Part shown: positions 17,843-26,078 of the stretch, piece by piece
Layout of the letters: every line of letters begins with the position of its first letter
How positions within the stretch are numbered: position 1 is the first letter of the stretch
Source of the DNA: Lysobacteraceae bacterium
Lineage (GTDB): Bacteria > Pseudomonadota > Gammaproteobacteria > Xanthomonadales > Rhodanobacteraceae
Direction: 5' to 3'
DNA length: 64,000 nt
Assembly (NCBI GenBank): GCA_004143945.1
Contig: SEHB01000001.1
Coordinates: 620,001 to 684,000 of the forward strand
The notes under the pieces: model-generated
Database searches by the model: none
What the model was told of the DNA's origin: nothing
The model's input: the letters and a program-made list of their open reading frames with translations, nothing else
Translations under genes and position numbers: made by a program

Positions 17843-20800
17843 CCTCGCCGGGCCGCGGCATGCAGCCCGATGGCGCCCTGAAGGCGACCGTCACCGGCCT
17901 GCTGGCCGCGGCGGAACTGCGCGCGGGCGAAGTCGTCGCGGAGCGTTACCGGATCGTGCGCCTGCTCGGCATGGGCGGAATGGGCGTGGTCTACCAGGCG
18001 CGCGACCTCGAGCTCGACATCGACGTCGCGCTCAAGCTGTTGCGCCCGGAGCTCGCGAGCCGGCCCGATGCGTTCGACCGCTTCCGCCAGGAACTGCTGC
18101 TCGCGCGCCAGGTATCGAGTCCGCACGTCGTGCGCATCCATGACCTCGTGCGGCATGGCCAGGTCTGGCTGATCAGCATGGACTTCGTCGCCGGGCCCTC
18201 GCTCGAGCGATTGCTCGATGGCGAAGGCGCGCTTGCGCCGGAGCGCGCGATCGGCATCGTGCGCCAGCTCGCGCTCGGCCTCGCGGCTGCGCATCATCGC
18301 GGCGTCGTGCATCGCGACCTCAAGCCCGCGAACGTGCTGATCAACGAGCACGGCGACGCCGCGATCACCGACTTCGGCGTCGCGCGTTCGGCCGGCAGCA
18401 CCGGCATCACCGGTAGCGGCGTCGTGATCGGAACGCCCGAATACCTGTCGCCCGAACAGGCGCGTGCGGAACCGCTCGATGGCCGCAGCGATCTCTATGC
18501 ACTCGGCCTCATCCTGTTCGAGATGCTGACCGGCACCCTGCCGTTCCGCGGCGGCACGCCGGCCGAGATGCTCGCGCAGCGCATCGTGCGCGATCCGCCA
18601 TCGGTCGACAGTGTCAAGCCCGGTTTGCCCACGTTCGCCGTACGCCTGTGCGCGCGCCTGCTCGAACTCAAGCCCGCGCGACGCTTCCAGAGCGCCGACG
18701 ACGTCGTGCGCGCGATCGACCGTCGCCGCGTGCCCGGCATCGACAACCGGCAGCGCAGGACATTGCGATTCGCCGCGACACTTGGCATCGCCGGCGCGCT
18801 GCTGGCCGGCGGGTGGTACTGGAGCGCGACCCGTCCGATGCACGAATCCGGCGCGCCGATCGCCGTGGCGTCGTCGCTGGACCTCGCACCACTTCCGTTC
18901 ACCGCTTCCAGTGCCGACGACGCCGCGCTCGCCAACGGCATCGGGCTGCGCCTTGCCGACGCACTCGCGGGCACGCCGGCCGTGCACAGCGCAGGACCCA
19001 CGCGCGTCGCGCGCGCATTGACCGAACTCGGCTTCGACGCAGCCGCCGCGCAGCGGCACCGGGCGCGTGTCGCGCAGGCACTGGGTGCGCGCACGCTGCT
19101 GCAGGGCGAACTCGTGCGCGACGCGACCGGCATCGAAGTGCGCGTGACGAGCTGGCCCGCCGATGGCGGTGCCGCGACCTGGAGCGCGAGCCGGCGCGCC
19201 GCGACGCCGGCCGAGCTTGCGCCACGCCTGCACGACCTCGAACAGGCATTGCGCGCCCATTTCGCGCTGTCGCCGGACGCGCGCGCATGGCCCGCTGCCG
19301 ACACGCTGGCCACGCTCGGGTCGATCGGCCGGCCGTCGGTGGGAGCCGCATCGCTCGACGCGGCGCTGCGCGTCGCCGCCGAAGCGAACGACGCGCTGCT
19401 CTGGTGGCAGGTGCTGGAATCTCTCGATCGCGCGGGCCGGCAGGCGGATGCGACGGCCGCCGCGCGCAAGGCGAAGGATCAGCTCGCGGATCGCACGGAC
19501 TTCGCGTCGCGCCGTGCGCTCGCGATCGCCGACGTGCTGCTCGGCGAAGATGCCGCGGCGATCACGCGCCTCGACGCGTTGCATGCCGAACTGCCGGACG
19601 ATCCCGCGACGATCCTCTGGCTAGCCCGCGCGCGCGCCGACACCGGCCAGTTCGACGAGGCGCAGGCGCTGCTCGTCGACCTCGTCGCGGCCGACGCACG
19701 CAACGTCGATGCCTGGTACGCGCTCGGCAAGTACGCGATCCAGTCCGGCGACGCGAAACGCGCGGTCGACGACTACCTGGTCCGCGCGCAGGTGCTCGCC
19801 AACCGACTCGACGAGCCACGCATGCGCGCCGATGTCAGCAATGCGCTCGGCATCGGCTACCGGCGGCTCGGCCAGCTCACGCTCGCGGCCGAGCAGCTGC
19901 AGCACGCGGCGCGCCTGCGCGAAGCACTCGCGGATGCACGTGGCCAGGCCGCGAGCCTGCGCAACCTCGCGACCGTGCGCTCGATCCAGGGCGATTTCGA
20001 CGCCGCGCAGGCCGCGCTCGACGAGGCGCGCCGCATCGTCGAGCCGCTCGGCGACAGCGCCGCACTCGCGGACCTCGCGAACGACGCGGGCCTGCTGCAG
20101 GAGGAACGCGGCGACTACCGCAAGGCACTGGAGTCCTATCGTCAGGCATTGAACCTGCGCCAGTCGCTGCATGATCCGCAACGCGTCGCCGAAAGCCTCA
20201 TCAACGTCGGCTTCGCGTACTACCAGATCGGCGAGTTCGACAACGCGCAACTGTATTCGGAGCAGGCCGCGACGACCTACGCGACCGTCGACGACAAGAC
20301 CGGTGGCGTGCATGCGCAGCAGAACCTCGGCCTCGTCGAGGTCGCGCGCGGCGACTGGGCGCACGCGCGCACGCTGCAGGCCGAAAGCCTGCGCACCGCC
20401 GAGGGCCTGCAGATGGCCGAAGAAGCGACGATCAGCCGCGCCGCCCTGGCGGAGCTCGATCGCCTCGAAGGCGCGATCGACGCGGCGATCGCGGGAGCCG
20501 GCGTCGCCCTGGCCGAGTTCGGCGCGCGCGAGGATCCGCGTGGCACCACCGAGATGAAGCTGCTGCTGTCCGCAGCCTGGTGCGACGCAGGCGACTGGAC
20601 CGCCGCCACCGATGCGCTCGACGGATTGCAACCTGCACGCGTCGCCAACGGCGAACAGGCGAGCCTGCTCGCCTGGCGGCTCGGCGAAATCGCGCTCGGC
20701 CGCGGTGACGCGGGCGCCGCGCTCGCTGCGGCCGATGACGCGATCGAGCGCGCGACCGGCGCGCACAGCCTCGGCTCCGGCTTCGGAGCGCGGCTGCTGC

Positions 20801-21174
20801 GTGCGCGCGCATTGGCGGCGCTCGATCGATCCGCCGACGCGAGGCGCGAACTCGCCGGCGTGCGCGAAGGCATCGAGCAGTACGCGAGCGTGCCCTTGCG
20901 GCTGCTGCTCGCCGAAGCACGCCTGCGCATCGCCCCCGCGGACGGCGCCGCCTGGCGCGAAGCGAAGGCCTTGCTCGCTCGCCTGCCCGGTTACGGACGT
21001 GCCTGGGCGATCCATGCACTGGCCGCGATCGCCCTTCCCGCCGAGCGCGACGAGGCGTTGCGACTCGCGAACGAAGCACTGGCACGCCTGCACGCGCGCA
21101 CCCCGACCGCGCAGCAACCTGCGCTGGCCGCGCTCGCGCGCGCGCACGGCCTCGATACGGATGTCCTGCGATGA
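17839..21174 (+). CDS. Membrane-anchored Ser/Thr protein kinase with C-terminal TPR array
   Basis: A 1111-residue protein. The cytosolic PknB-type kinase domain covers about residues 35-300, with Gly-loop LLGMGGMGVVYQARD, catalytic Lys in VALKLL, HRDLKPANVLI, DFGVA and APE-type GTPEYLSPEQ. One membrane helix follows at about 310-330 (FAATLGIAGALLAGGWYW). Behind it are an Ala-rich region and many tetratricopeptide-like repeats (for example QLQHAARLREALADARGQAA, ALESYRQALNLRQSLHD). GTG 17839 is chosen because it overlaps the preceding TGA as GTGA and has GGAG before it; ATG 17860 is the alternative. It should phosphorylate the FHA partner or itself (inference). Confidence 0.9.
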   Translation: MTSPGRGMQPDGALKATVTGLLAAAELRAGEVVAERYRIVRLLGMGGMGVVYQARDLELDIDVALKLLRPELASRPDAFDRFRQELLLARQVSSPHVVRIHDLVRHGQVWLISMDFVAGPSLERLLDGEGALAPERAIGIVRQLALGLAAAHHRGVVHRDLKPANVLINEHGDAAITDFGVARSAGSTGITGSGVVIGTPEYLSPEQARAEPLDGRSDLYALGLILFEMLTGTLPFRGGTPAEMLAQRIVRDPPSVDSVKPGLPTFAVRLCARLLELKPARRFQSADDVVRAIDRRRVPGIDNRQRRTLRFAATLGIAGALLAGGWYWSATRPMHESGAPIAVASSLDLAPLPFTASSADDAALANGIGLRLADALAGTPAVHSAGPTRVARALTELGFDAAAAQRHRARVAQALGARTLLQGELVRDATGIEVRVTSWPADGGAATWSASRRAATPAELAPRLHDLEQALRAHFALSPDARAWPAADTLATLGSIGRPSVGAASLDAALRVAAEANDALLWWQVLESLDRAGRQADATAAARKAKDQLADRTDFASRRALAIADVLLGEDAAAITRLDALHAELPDDPATILWLARARADTGQFDEAQALLVDLVAADARNVDAWYALGKYAIQSGDAKRAVDDYLVRAQVLANRLDEPRMRADVSNALGIGYRRLGQLTLAAEQLQHAARLREALADARGQAASLRNLATVRSIQGDFDAAQAALDEARRIVEPLGDSAALADLANDAGLLQEERGDYRKALESYRQALNLRQSLHDPQRVAESLINVGFAYYQIGEFDNAQLYSEQAATTYATVDDKTGGVHAQQNLGLVEVARGDWAHARTLQAESLRTAEGLQMAEEATISRAALAELDRLEGAIDAAIAGAGVALAEFGAREDPRGTTEMKLLLSAAWCDAGDWTAATDALDGLQPARVANGEQASLLAWRLGEIALGRGDAGAALAAADDAIERATGAHSLGSGFGARLLRARALAALDRSADARRELAGVREGIEQYASVPLRLLLAEARLRIAPADGAAWREAKALLARLPGYGRAWAIHALAAIALPAERDEALRLANEALARLHARTPTAQQPALAALARAHGLDTDVLR

Positions 21175-21959
21175 GCCGCGAAACACCGACCAAACCCGTC
21201 CCCCTTGCGTCCCCGGATTCGGCGATGCGCGACCAGCTCGCGCGCCTGCGCGAACAGCAGGACCGGCTGTTTTCGCAGCTGCACGACGGCGAACAGCATT
21301 TCCGCCAGCTCGCGCGCTCGGTCTGGCGGGTGCAGGAGGACGAGCGGCGGCGGCTCGCGCGCGACCTTCACGACGGCATCGGACAACACCTGACCGCGTT
21401 GCGGCACCGGCTCGACGTGCTCGCCGCGGCCGAACCGCGCGCCGGAACGGACGGCCCTCTGCGCGAGGCGCTCGCATTGTGCGAGACCGCGATCGAGGAA
21501 ACGCGCGCACTCTCGCGCCTGTTGCGACCGCAGATCCTCGACGACCTCGGCCTCGATGCCGCGCTGCGCTGGCTCGCACGCCAGGCGTCGGGTGGCAATG
21601 GCACGGTCGAGGTCGAAGTCGGCGTGCTGCCGCCCGACCTCGACAGCGACCTCTCGACGCTGGTGTTCCGCGTCGCGCAGGAAGCGCTGACCAATGCCTG
21701 CAAGCACGCTCAGGCCGGCAACATCGTGCTGCGCCTCGCGCAGCGCGACGACCAGCTGATGCTGCTCGTCGTCGACGACGGCATCGGTTGCGACGTCGAA
21801 CAGGCGTTCGCGAAGTCGAGCAACGGCGACAGCACCGGGCTCGCGAGCATCCGCGAGCGCGTGCGCCTGTTCGGCGGCCGGCTCGCGATCGATTCGCGCC
21901 CCGGGGAAGGATTGCAATTGCGCGTGACCCTGCCGCTGCCGACCGGTGCATCCGCATGA
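21171..21959 (+). CDS. Soluble NarX/DegS-type sensor histidine kinase
   Basis: A 262-residue kinase with no membrane segment. An N-terminal coiled coil (residues 18-55) leads into the HisKA_3 dimerisation domain, with phosphoacceptor His67 in ERRRLARDLHDGIGQHL. The HATPase follows, with N box EALTNACKHA, G1 VDDGIGC and G2 region GLASIRERVRLFGGR. It overlaps the Ser/Thr kinase gene as ATGA, and the regulator gene overlaps it the same way. Lacking a sensor of its own, it may take input from the FHA-GAF protein or the membrane kinase (inference). Confidence 0.92.
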   Translation: MSRETPTKPVPLASPDSAMRDQLARLREQQDRLFSQLHDGEQHFRQLARSVWRVQEDERRRLARDLHDGIGQHLTALRHRLDVLAAAEPRAGTDGPLREALALCETAIEETRALSRLLRPQILDDLGLDAALRWLARQASGGNGTVEVEVGVLPPDLDSDLSTLVFRVAQEALTNACKHAQAGNIVLRLAQRDDQLMLLVVDDGIGCDVEQAFAKSSNGDSTGLASIRERVRLFGGRLAIDSRPGEGLQLRVTLPLPTGASA

Positions 21960-22600
21960 AGCCGATCCGCGTCCTCGTCGCCGACGACCACACGATCCTG
22001 CGCGAGGGCCTCGTCGCGCTGCTGCAGGCGAGCGGAGAATGCCAGGTCGTGGCGCAGGCATCCGACGGCATCGCGGCGGTCGAGCTCGCGTTGAAGACGC
22101 GGCCCGACGTCGTGGTCGTGGACATCTCGATGCCGGGCCTCAATGGCATCGAAGTCGTGCGCCGCCTCACGCAGGAGCTCGAGCAGACGCGCATCCTCGT
22201 GCTGACGATGCACGCCGAGGAAGAGTACGTGCTGCATGTCGTGCGCGCGGGCGCGTCCGGATTCCTGCTCAAGGACAGCGCGACCGGCGAGCTTCTCGGC
22301 GCGGTGCGCGCCCTCGCGGGCGGCCGCGGCTATTTCGGTGCGCACGCCTCGAAGGTGCTCGCGCAGCAGGTGCAGCGACCCGCGGGCCGCATCGAGGATC
22401 CCTACCGTGATCTCACGCCGCGCGAACGCGAGGTGTTCCACCTGATCGCCGAAGGCCTCACGACCAAGGAGATCGCACGCAAGCTCGGGACTTCGGCCAA
22501 GACGGCCGAGAACCACCGCTTCCGCGTGCTCGACAAACTCGACGTGCGCAACACCGCCGAACTCATCCGCTATGCCGTCCGCCACGGCCTGCTCGACTGA
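21956..22600 (+). CDS. NarL/FixJ-family response regulator
   Basis: A 214-residue DNA-binding regulator. The receiver has acidic pair D10-D11, phospho-acceptor D56 in VVVVDISMPGLNG and the conserved Lys in GFLLKDS. The output is a LuxR-type helix-turn-helix (LTPREREVFHLIAEGLTTKE, KTAENHRFRVLDKL). It starts in an ATGA overlap with the histidine kinase, so the two are cognate partners. It is the last gene of the coupled cluster. Target genes cannot be read from the sequence. Confidence 0.93.
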   Translation: MKPIRVLVADDHTILREGLVALLQASGECQVVAQASDGIAAVELALKTRPDVVVVDISMPGLNGIEVVRRLTQELEQTRILVLTMHAEEEYVLHVVRAGASGFLLKDSATGELLGAVRALAGGRGYFGAHASKVLAQQVQRPAGRIEDPYRDLTPREREVFHLIAEGLTTKEIARKLGTSAKTAENHRFRVLDKLDVRNTAELIRYAVRHGLLD

Positions 22601-22720
22601 CCCAATCCGCTCGCTCTCTGCGCAAGCCGAAGGCCACCCCGATCCGTTCGACCTGAGCGCATGCCGACTGCCACCCGATCCGCTCGCCCTGAGCGCAGGC
22701 CGAAGGCCGGAGTCGAAGGG
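22601..22720. repeat. Three degenerate intergenic repeat units
   Basis: Three imperfect tandem units of about 36-46 bases share the wording CCGATCCGCTCGCCCTGAGC followed by GCAGGCCGAAGGCC. The last extends into GGAGTCGAAGGG. This resembles the dispersed CTGAGC...GTCGAAGGG palindromic repeats of xanthomonads. It lies between the convergent response-regulator and FG-GAP genes. No gene is seen here. Confidence 0.7.
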
Positions 22721-22759
22721 CCCGCACGCCCGCGCGAAGCGGCAAGCTCAGTGCCGCGG

Positions 22760-24055
22760 TCAGCCCGCGGGCCCTGATCGCTTGGCGACCTCGCAAGCGA
22801 GGTTCGCAACGGGCAGTTCGAAGCCGTCGCGGAACAGTTCGTCACCGCCACCGAACAGGTGCACGCCGCCACGGTGTTCGAGTGCGCCCGCATGGCCGGG
22901 GGCCGCGACCGCGAGGCGCTGGTTCGACGCGGCGACGGCCCATCCGGCCATCGTCGCCGCAAGAGGTGCATCGAGTGTCGCGCGCGAGGTCGGGTTCCAC
23001 GTTGCGCCGGCACGCGCATACAGCGTCGCCGCGCCGCAGCCGTCGAGCGCATAGGGTGCGCCGACGAGCACCTCGATTTCGGGCGTCAACGCCACCGACC
23101 AGCCGAATCGATCGCCGGGGACGCCCGCCGGCGGCACCAGCCGCGCGCGTTGCGACCAGGTGCTGCCCGCCTGCATGAACAACAGCGCCGCACCGATGCG
23201 CGCATCGGCCATCGGTGCGCCCGCGACGATCGACTGTCCATCGAACGCGACCGAAAACCCGAGCAGGTCGCCGTCCGCGGCCGCGTTCGCGACGAACTTG
23301 GGGCCCTGCGACCATTCCGACTCGAGCAGCTGGAACAGGTAGACCGCACCGCGCGCGTATCCACCTGCCGCTTCGCCCGCCTCGAATGGCGCGCCCGCGA
23401 CGAACGCGTCCTCGTGCAGCGCGAGAGCGCGGCCGAGCCGGTCTCCTGCGGCAGCGTCCTCGGCCACCAGCCTCGCCTCGAGGCTCCACGCCGTGCCGCC
23501 GCGCGCGAACACGTAGACCGCGCCTGCATTGTCGTCGGCGCGGTCGGCGCCGACCACGAGTCGATCACCGCGCACATCGAGCGCGACGCCGAATCCGCCC
23601 GACGAAGATCCTGCGGGCGCGTCGATGCGCGCCTGCAGCGCCCAGCTGCCGCCGGCCTGCACGAACACGTAGACCGCGGCCGGGATCCGCGCCGGCGCGC
23701 CGACCACGAGCGTACCGGCGTCGAGCGCAACGGTCGCTCCGAAACGGTCGCCCGCGGCACCATCAGGTGCTTCGATGCGCAGCGGCGGCGAGCACGGCAC
23801 GCTCGCACAGTCGAACAGGTCGACCGCACCGGTCGCGCCCTCCCGCCCCGGGCTGCCGGCCACGATGCGGTTGGCGTCGCCATCCAGCGCGAACCCCAGC
23901 TCGTCGCCGGCCGCAGAAGCCGGATCGACGAGCAGTTCGCTGCCTGCCGCGCGCGCGGGTCGCGTGGCCGCCACGCCGACGAGACAGGCGCACGCGAGCG
24001 CCGCCAGCCACAGGCGCGTGCTCGCGGTCGCCGATGAGGTCGCGCAGGTTTCCAT
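22760..24055 (-). CDS. Secreted FG-GAP repeat (beta-propeller) protein with FRDGFE motif
   Basis: A 431-residue exported protein. After a signal peptide (LWLAALACACLVGVAATRPA), seven or so FG-GAP/integrin-alpha-like repeats follow, each of the form GDRFGxxVAL-DGxxLVVGAP-xGAVYVF. This predicts a seven-bladed propeller. Near the C-terminus (22811-22852) lies DELFRDGFELP, a motif shared with three other secreted proteins in this window, followed by about 20 residues. ATG 24055 is preferred over 24091 because it opens on the signal peptide. Function unknown; surface or extracellular binding is plausible. Confidence 0.82.
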   Translation of the reverse strand: METCATSSATASTRLWLAALACACLVGVAATRPARAAGSELLVDPASAAGDELGFALDGDANRIVAGSPGREGATGAVDLFDCASVPCSPPLRIEAPDGAAGDRFGATVALDAGTLVVGAPARIPAAVYVFVQAGGSWALQARIDAPAGSSSGGFGVALDVRGDRLVVGADRADDNAGAVYVFARGGTAWSLEARLVAEDAAAGDRLGRALALHEDAFVAGAPFEAGEAAGGYARGAVYLFQLLESEWSQGPKFVANAAADGDLLGFSVAFDGQSIVAGAPMADARIGAALLFMQAGSTWSQRARLVPPAGVPGDRFGWSVALTPEIEVLVGAPYALDGCGAATLYARAGATWNPTSRATLDAPLAATMAGWAVAASNQRLAVAAPGHAGALEHRGGVHLFGGGDELFRDGFELPVANLACEVAKRSGPAG

Positions 24056-24140
24056 GCGTGGATTAGCGTCCCGCGAAGCCGGTGCCGTCAAGCCTGTCGT
24101 GGGTGTTTCTCCTTCCCGGGCGCTGATCCGTGGATGCCCG

Positions 24141-24752
24141 TCAGAAGCGGTAACCCAGCGCGGCGCCGTAGACCAGCGGGTCGATATCGACCGTGCCGAC
24201 CTTCACGCCGTTCACCTTCACCTCCGACTCGATGTCGATCCAGCGCAGGTCCAGCGTCAGCGACCAGCGGTCCTGCAGCGCGAACGCGACGCCTGCGTGC
24301 GCGGCAAGGCCCCATGAATCGCCGAGTTCGACGCGCGTGCCATCGAGCGGACCGGTCTCGTCGATCGAAAAGAAGCGCGTGTAGTTGAGGCCGAGCCCGA
24401 CGAACGGATCCACCGTGCCCTGCGGGATGAAATGCCACTGCGCCGAAACGGTCGGCGGCAGTTGCCGGACCGTCGCGGCCTTGCCGCCGTCGAGGGTCAC
24501 CTCGTGCTTGAACGGGAGCGCCGCGAGCACCTCGAGACCGAGGTGCGGACGCACGCGGTATTCGAGCACGAAGGTCGCGCCGACCGCATCATCGACGCCC
24601 GCCTCGAGCGTGCCGCCAGCGAGACGGCCGTTGTCGGACGCGGGATCGACCGCGTGAACGCCCACCTTGAGTTCCCAGTCCCCGGGTTCGGCCGCGCTTG
24701 CGGCGGACAACCCGCCGAGCAGCGCCATCGCGAGCGGAAGGATCGTTTTCAT
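24141..24752 (-). CDS. ompW: OmpW-family outer-membrane protein
   Basis: A 203-residue eight-stranded barrel. The signal peptide (MKTILPLAMALLGGLSAASA) is followed by the family N-terminus WELKVGVHAVDPASDNG. Internal wording is typical (LEVLAALPFKHEV, PPTVSAQWHFIP, PFVGLGLNYTRFF), and the C-terminus ends in YGAALGYRF, the Bam signal. OmpW passes small hydrophobic compounds and is oxygen-regulated by FNR in enterobacteria. An FNR-type site lies 59 bases upstream of the start codon. ATG 24752 has AGGAG at correct spacing. Confidence 0.93.
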   Translation of the reverse strand: MKTILPLAMALLGGLSAASAAEPGDWELKVGVHAVDPASDNGRLAGGTLEAGVDDAVGATFVLEYRVRPHLGLEVLAALPFKHEVTLDGGKAATVRQLPPTVSAQWHFIPQGTVDPFVGLGLNYTRFFSIDETGPLDGTRVELGDSWGLAAHAGVAFALQDRWSLTLDLRWIDIESEVKVNGVKVGTVDIDPLVYGAALGYRF

Positions 24753-25071
24753 GCCTGCACTCCTGTCGTTGGACCAGGCGGCATCCTCGTCGGCGCGTCG
24801 CCGCGAACCGTTGACTGCGATCAACTCCCGCGGGTCGTGCGACGCGTTGCCGCATCGCGCCGTTTGCCGGTGCCGGCACGCCTCGGCCTCTTGCGCGTGC
24901 GCGCGCGACACGGCGCGCGTGGCCGCCGAATGCGCTGAACGTCGAACTGCGGACGGGCCTCGGCACGCCAACCCGCGATGGGCGCGCGTCGGCACCGATC
25001 CGTCAGCGCCCGGAATGCGATAGGCTTCGCGGCAACGGCGGCGGCTTTCCGTCCGTGACAGGATTCCGGCC
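24753..25071. promoter_or_regulatory. Divergent ompW/fnr gap with an FNR-type box
   Basis: A 319-base gap without a credible gene. TTGACTGCGATCAA at 24811-24824 matches the FNR/Anr consensus TTGATnnnnATCAA with one change. Its centre is about 65 bases before the ompW start codon and about 255 before the fnr start. It therefore probably controls ompW; control of fnr itself is less sure. Confidence 0.8.
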
Positions 25072-25827
25072 GTGCAGGGAACCGAGCATGCGATCGACAT
25101 CAGCGAGTTGCGCCAATCCTGCGCGCGCTGCGCGCTGTTGAACTTGTGCCTGGCGGCGCCGATCGGTGCCGCCGAGTTGCGGCGCCTCGACGACATCGTC
25201 AAGCGCCGCCGCCCGCTGGCGAGGAACGAATTCCTGTTCCGCGAAGGCAGCCGGCACTCGTCGCTGTACGTGATCCGCAGCGGTGCGATCAAGACCTCGG
25301 TGCTCCTGCCCGAGGGCGACTGCCAGGTGCTCGGCTTCCACCTTCCCGGGGAGATCCTCGGACTCGACGGCGTCGCCAGCGAACGCCACCAGCTCAGCGC
25401 CGAAGTGCTCGAGGAATCGAGCGTGTGCGAGATCCCGTTCGACCGGCTAGGCGAGGTCGCGGCGCAACTGCCGGCGCTGCAGCGGCAAATCTACCGCATC
25501 GTCAGCCGCGAATTCGTGCGCGAACAGGAGCATCCGGTGATGATGGGGCGCAAGCACGCGATGACGCGGCTCGCGCTGTTCCTGCATGGCTTCAGCGAGC
25601 GACGCAGCGCGCATGGGCTGGATCCGTGCAGTTTCGAGCTCAGCATGTCGCGCCAGGACCTTGCCAACTACCTCGGCCTCGTGATCGAAACCGTCAGTCG
25701 TGCATTCTCGCGTTTGCAGGCACTCGGCGTGATCGAGGTCGATCGGCGCCACGTCATCGTGCGCGACCGACGCGCGCTGTCGGACTTCGCGCGACCCGAC
25801 GAACCCGAGTTGCGCGCGACCGCCTGA
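25072..25827 (+). CDS. fnr: FNR/Anr-type oxygen-sensing transcription regulator
   Basis: A 251-residue Crp-Fnr family regulator. The four cluster ligands are present: C17, C20 and C26 (SCARCALLNLCL) plus C119 (SSVCEIPF), so it should bind an oxygen-labile [4Fe-4S] cluster. A cyclic-nucleotide-like barrel (FLFREGSRHSSLYVIRSGAI) is followed by the DNA-binding helix MSRQDLANYLGLVIETVSRA, whose ExxSR matches FNR recognition. The only suitable start is GTG 25072, after AGGA. It directly precedes the cbb3 operon, whose promoter carries an FNR box. Confidence 0.94.
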   Translation: MQGTEHAIDISELRQSCARCALLNLCLAAPIGAAELRRLDDIVKRRRPLARNEFLFREGSRHSSLYVIRSGAIKTSVLLPEGDCQVLGFHLPGEILGLDGVASERHQLSAEVLEESSVCEIPFDRLGEVAAQLPALQRQIYRIVSREFVREQEHPVMMGRKHAMTRLALFLHGFSERRSAHGLDPCSFELSMSRQDLANYLGLVIETVSRAFSRLQALGVIEVDRRHVIVRDRRALSDFARPDEPELRATA

Positions 25828-26005
25828 TCGCGTCGCGGACCCGCAACCTGCATGGCCCCCGTGCCACGTTGAAGGTGAAACACGGGGCATGCAAGCCACG
25901 CCGGGAGAAGCTCACCCATTGCCGCGGCAATGGTCGCGCTCGCGCTCCGTCCCGTTCTCGCCGCTGCGTCCTTTGGTCGCAGCGCTGGTGGCTGGCCGTC
26001 GCTCG

Positions 26006-26019
26006 TTGACCAAAATCAA
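26006..26019 (+). promoter_or_regulatory. FNR/Anr box upstream of ccoN
   Basis: TTGACCAAAATCAA matches TTGATnnnnATCAA with one change and lies 59 bases before the ccoN start codon, a position suited to activation. It shares TTGAC-N4-ATCAA with the ompW box at 24811, which suggests one regulator, the FNR protein encoded between them. The rest of the 25828-26078 gap shows nothing further. Confidence 0.87.
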
Positions 26020-26078
26020 CTCGCGGCGCCAACCGCCGGGTGACACTCGCGCGGCCTGATGCACGAGGGGAACCGCCG

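Noticed and set aside
19621-22272. Long minus-strand frame opposite the STK, histidine kinase and regulator genes
   Set aside because: It spans three genes with clear motifs on the other strand and has no motif of its own.
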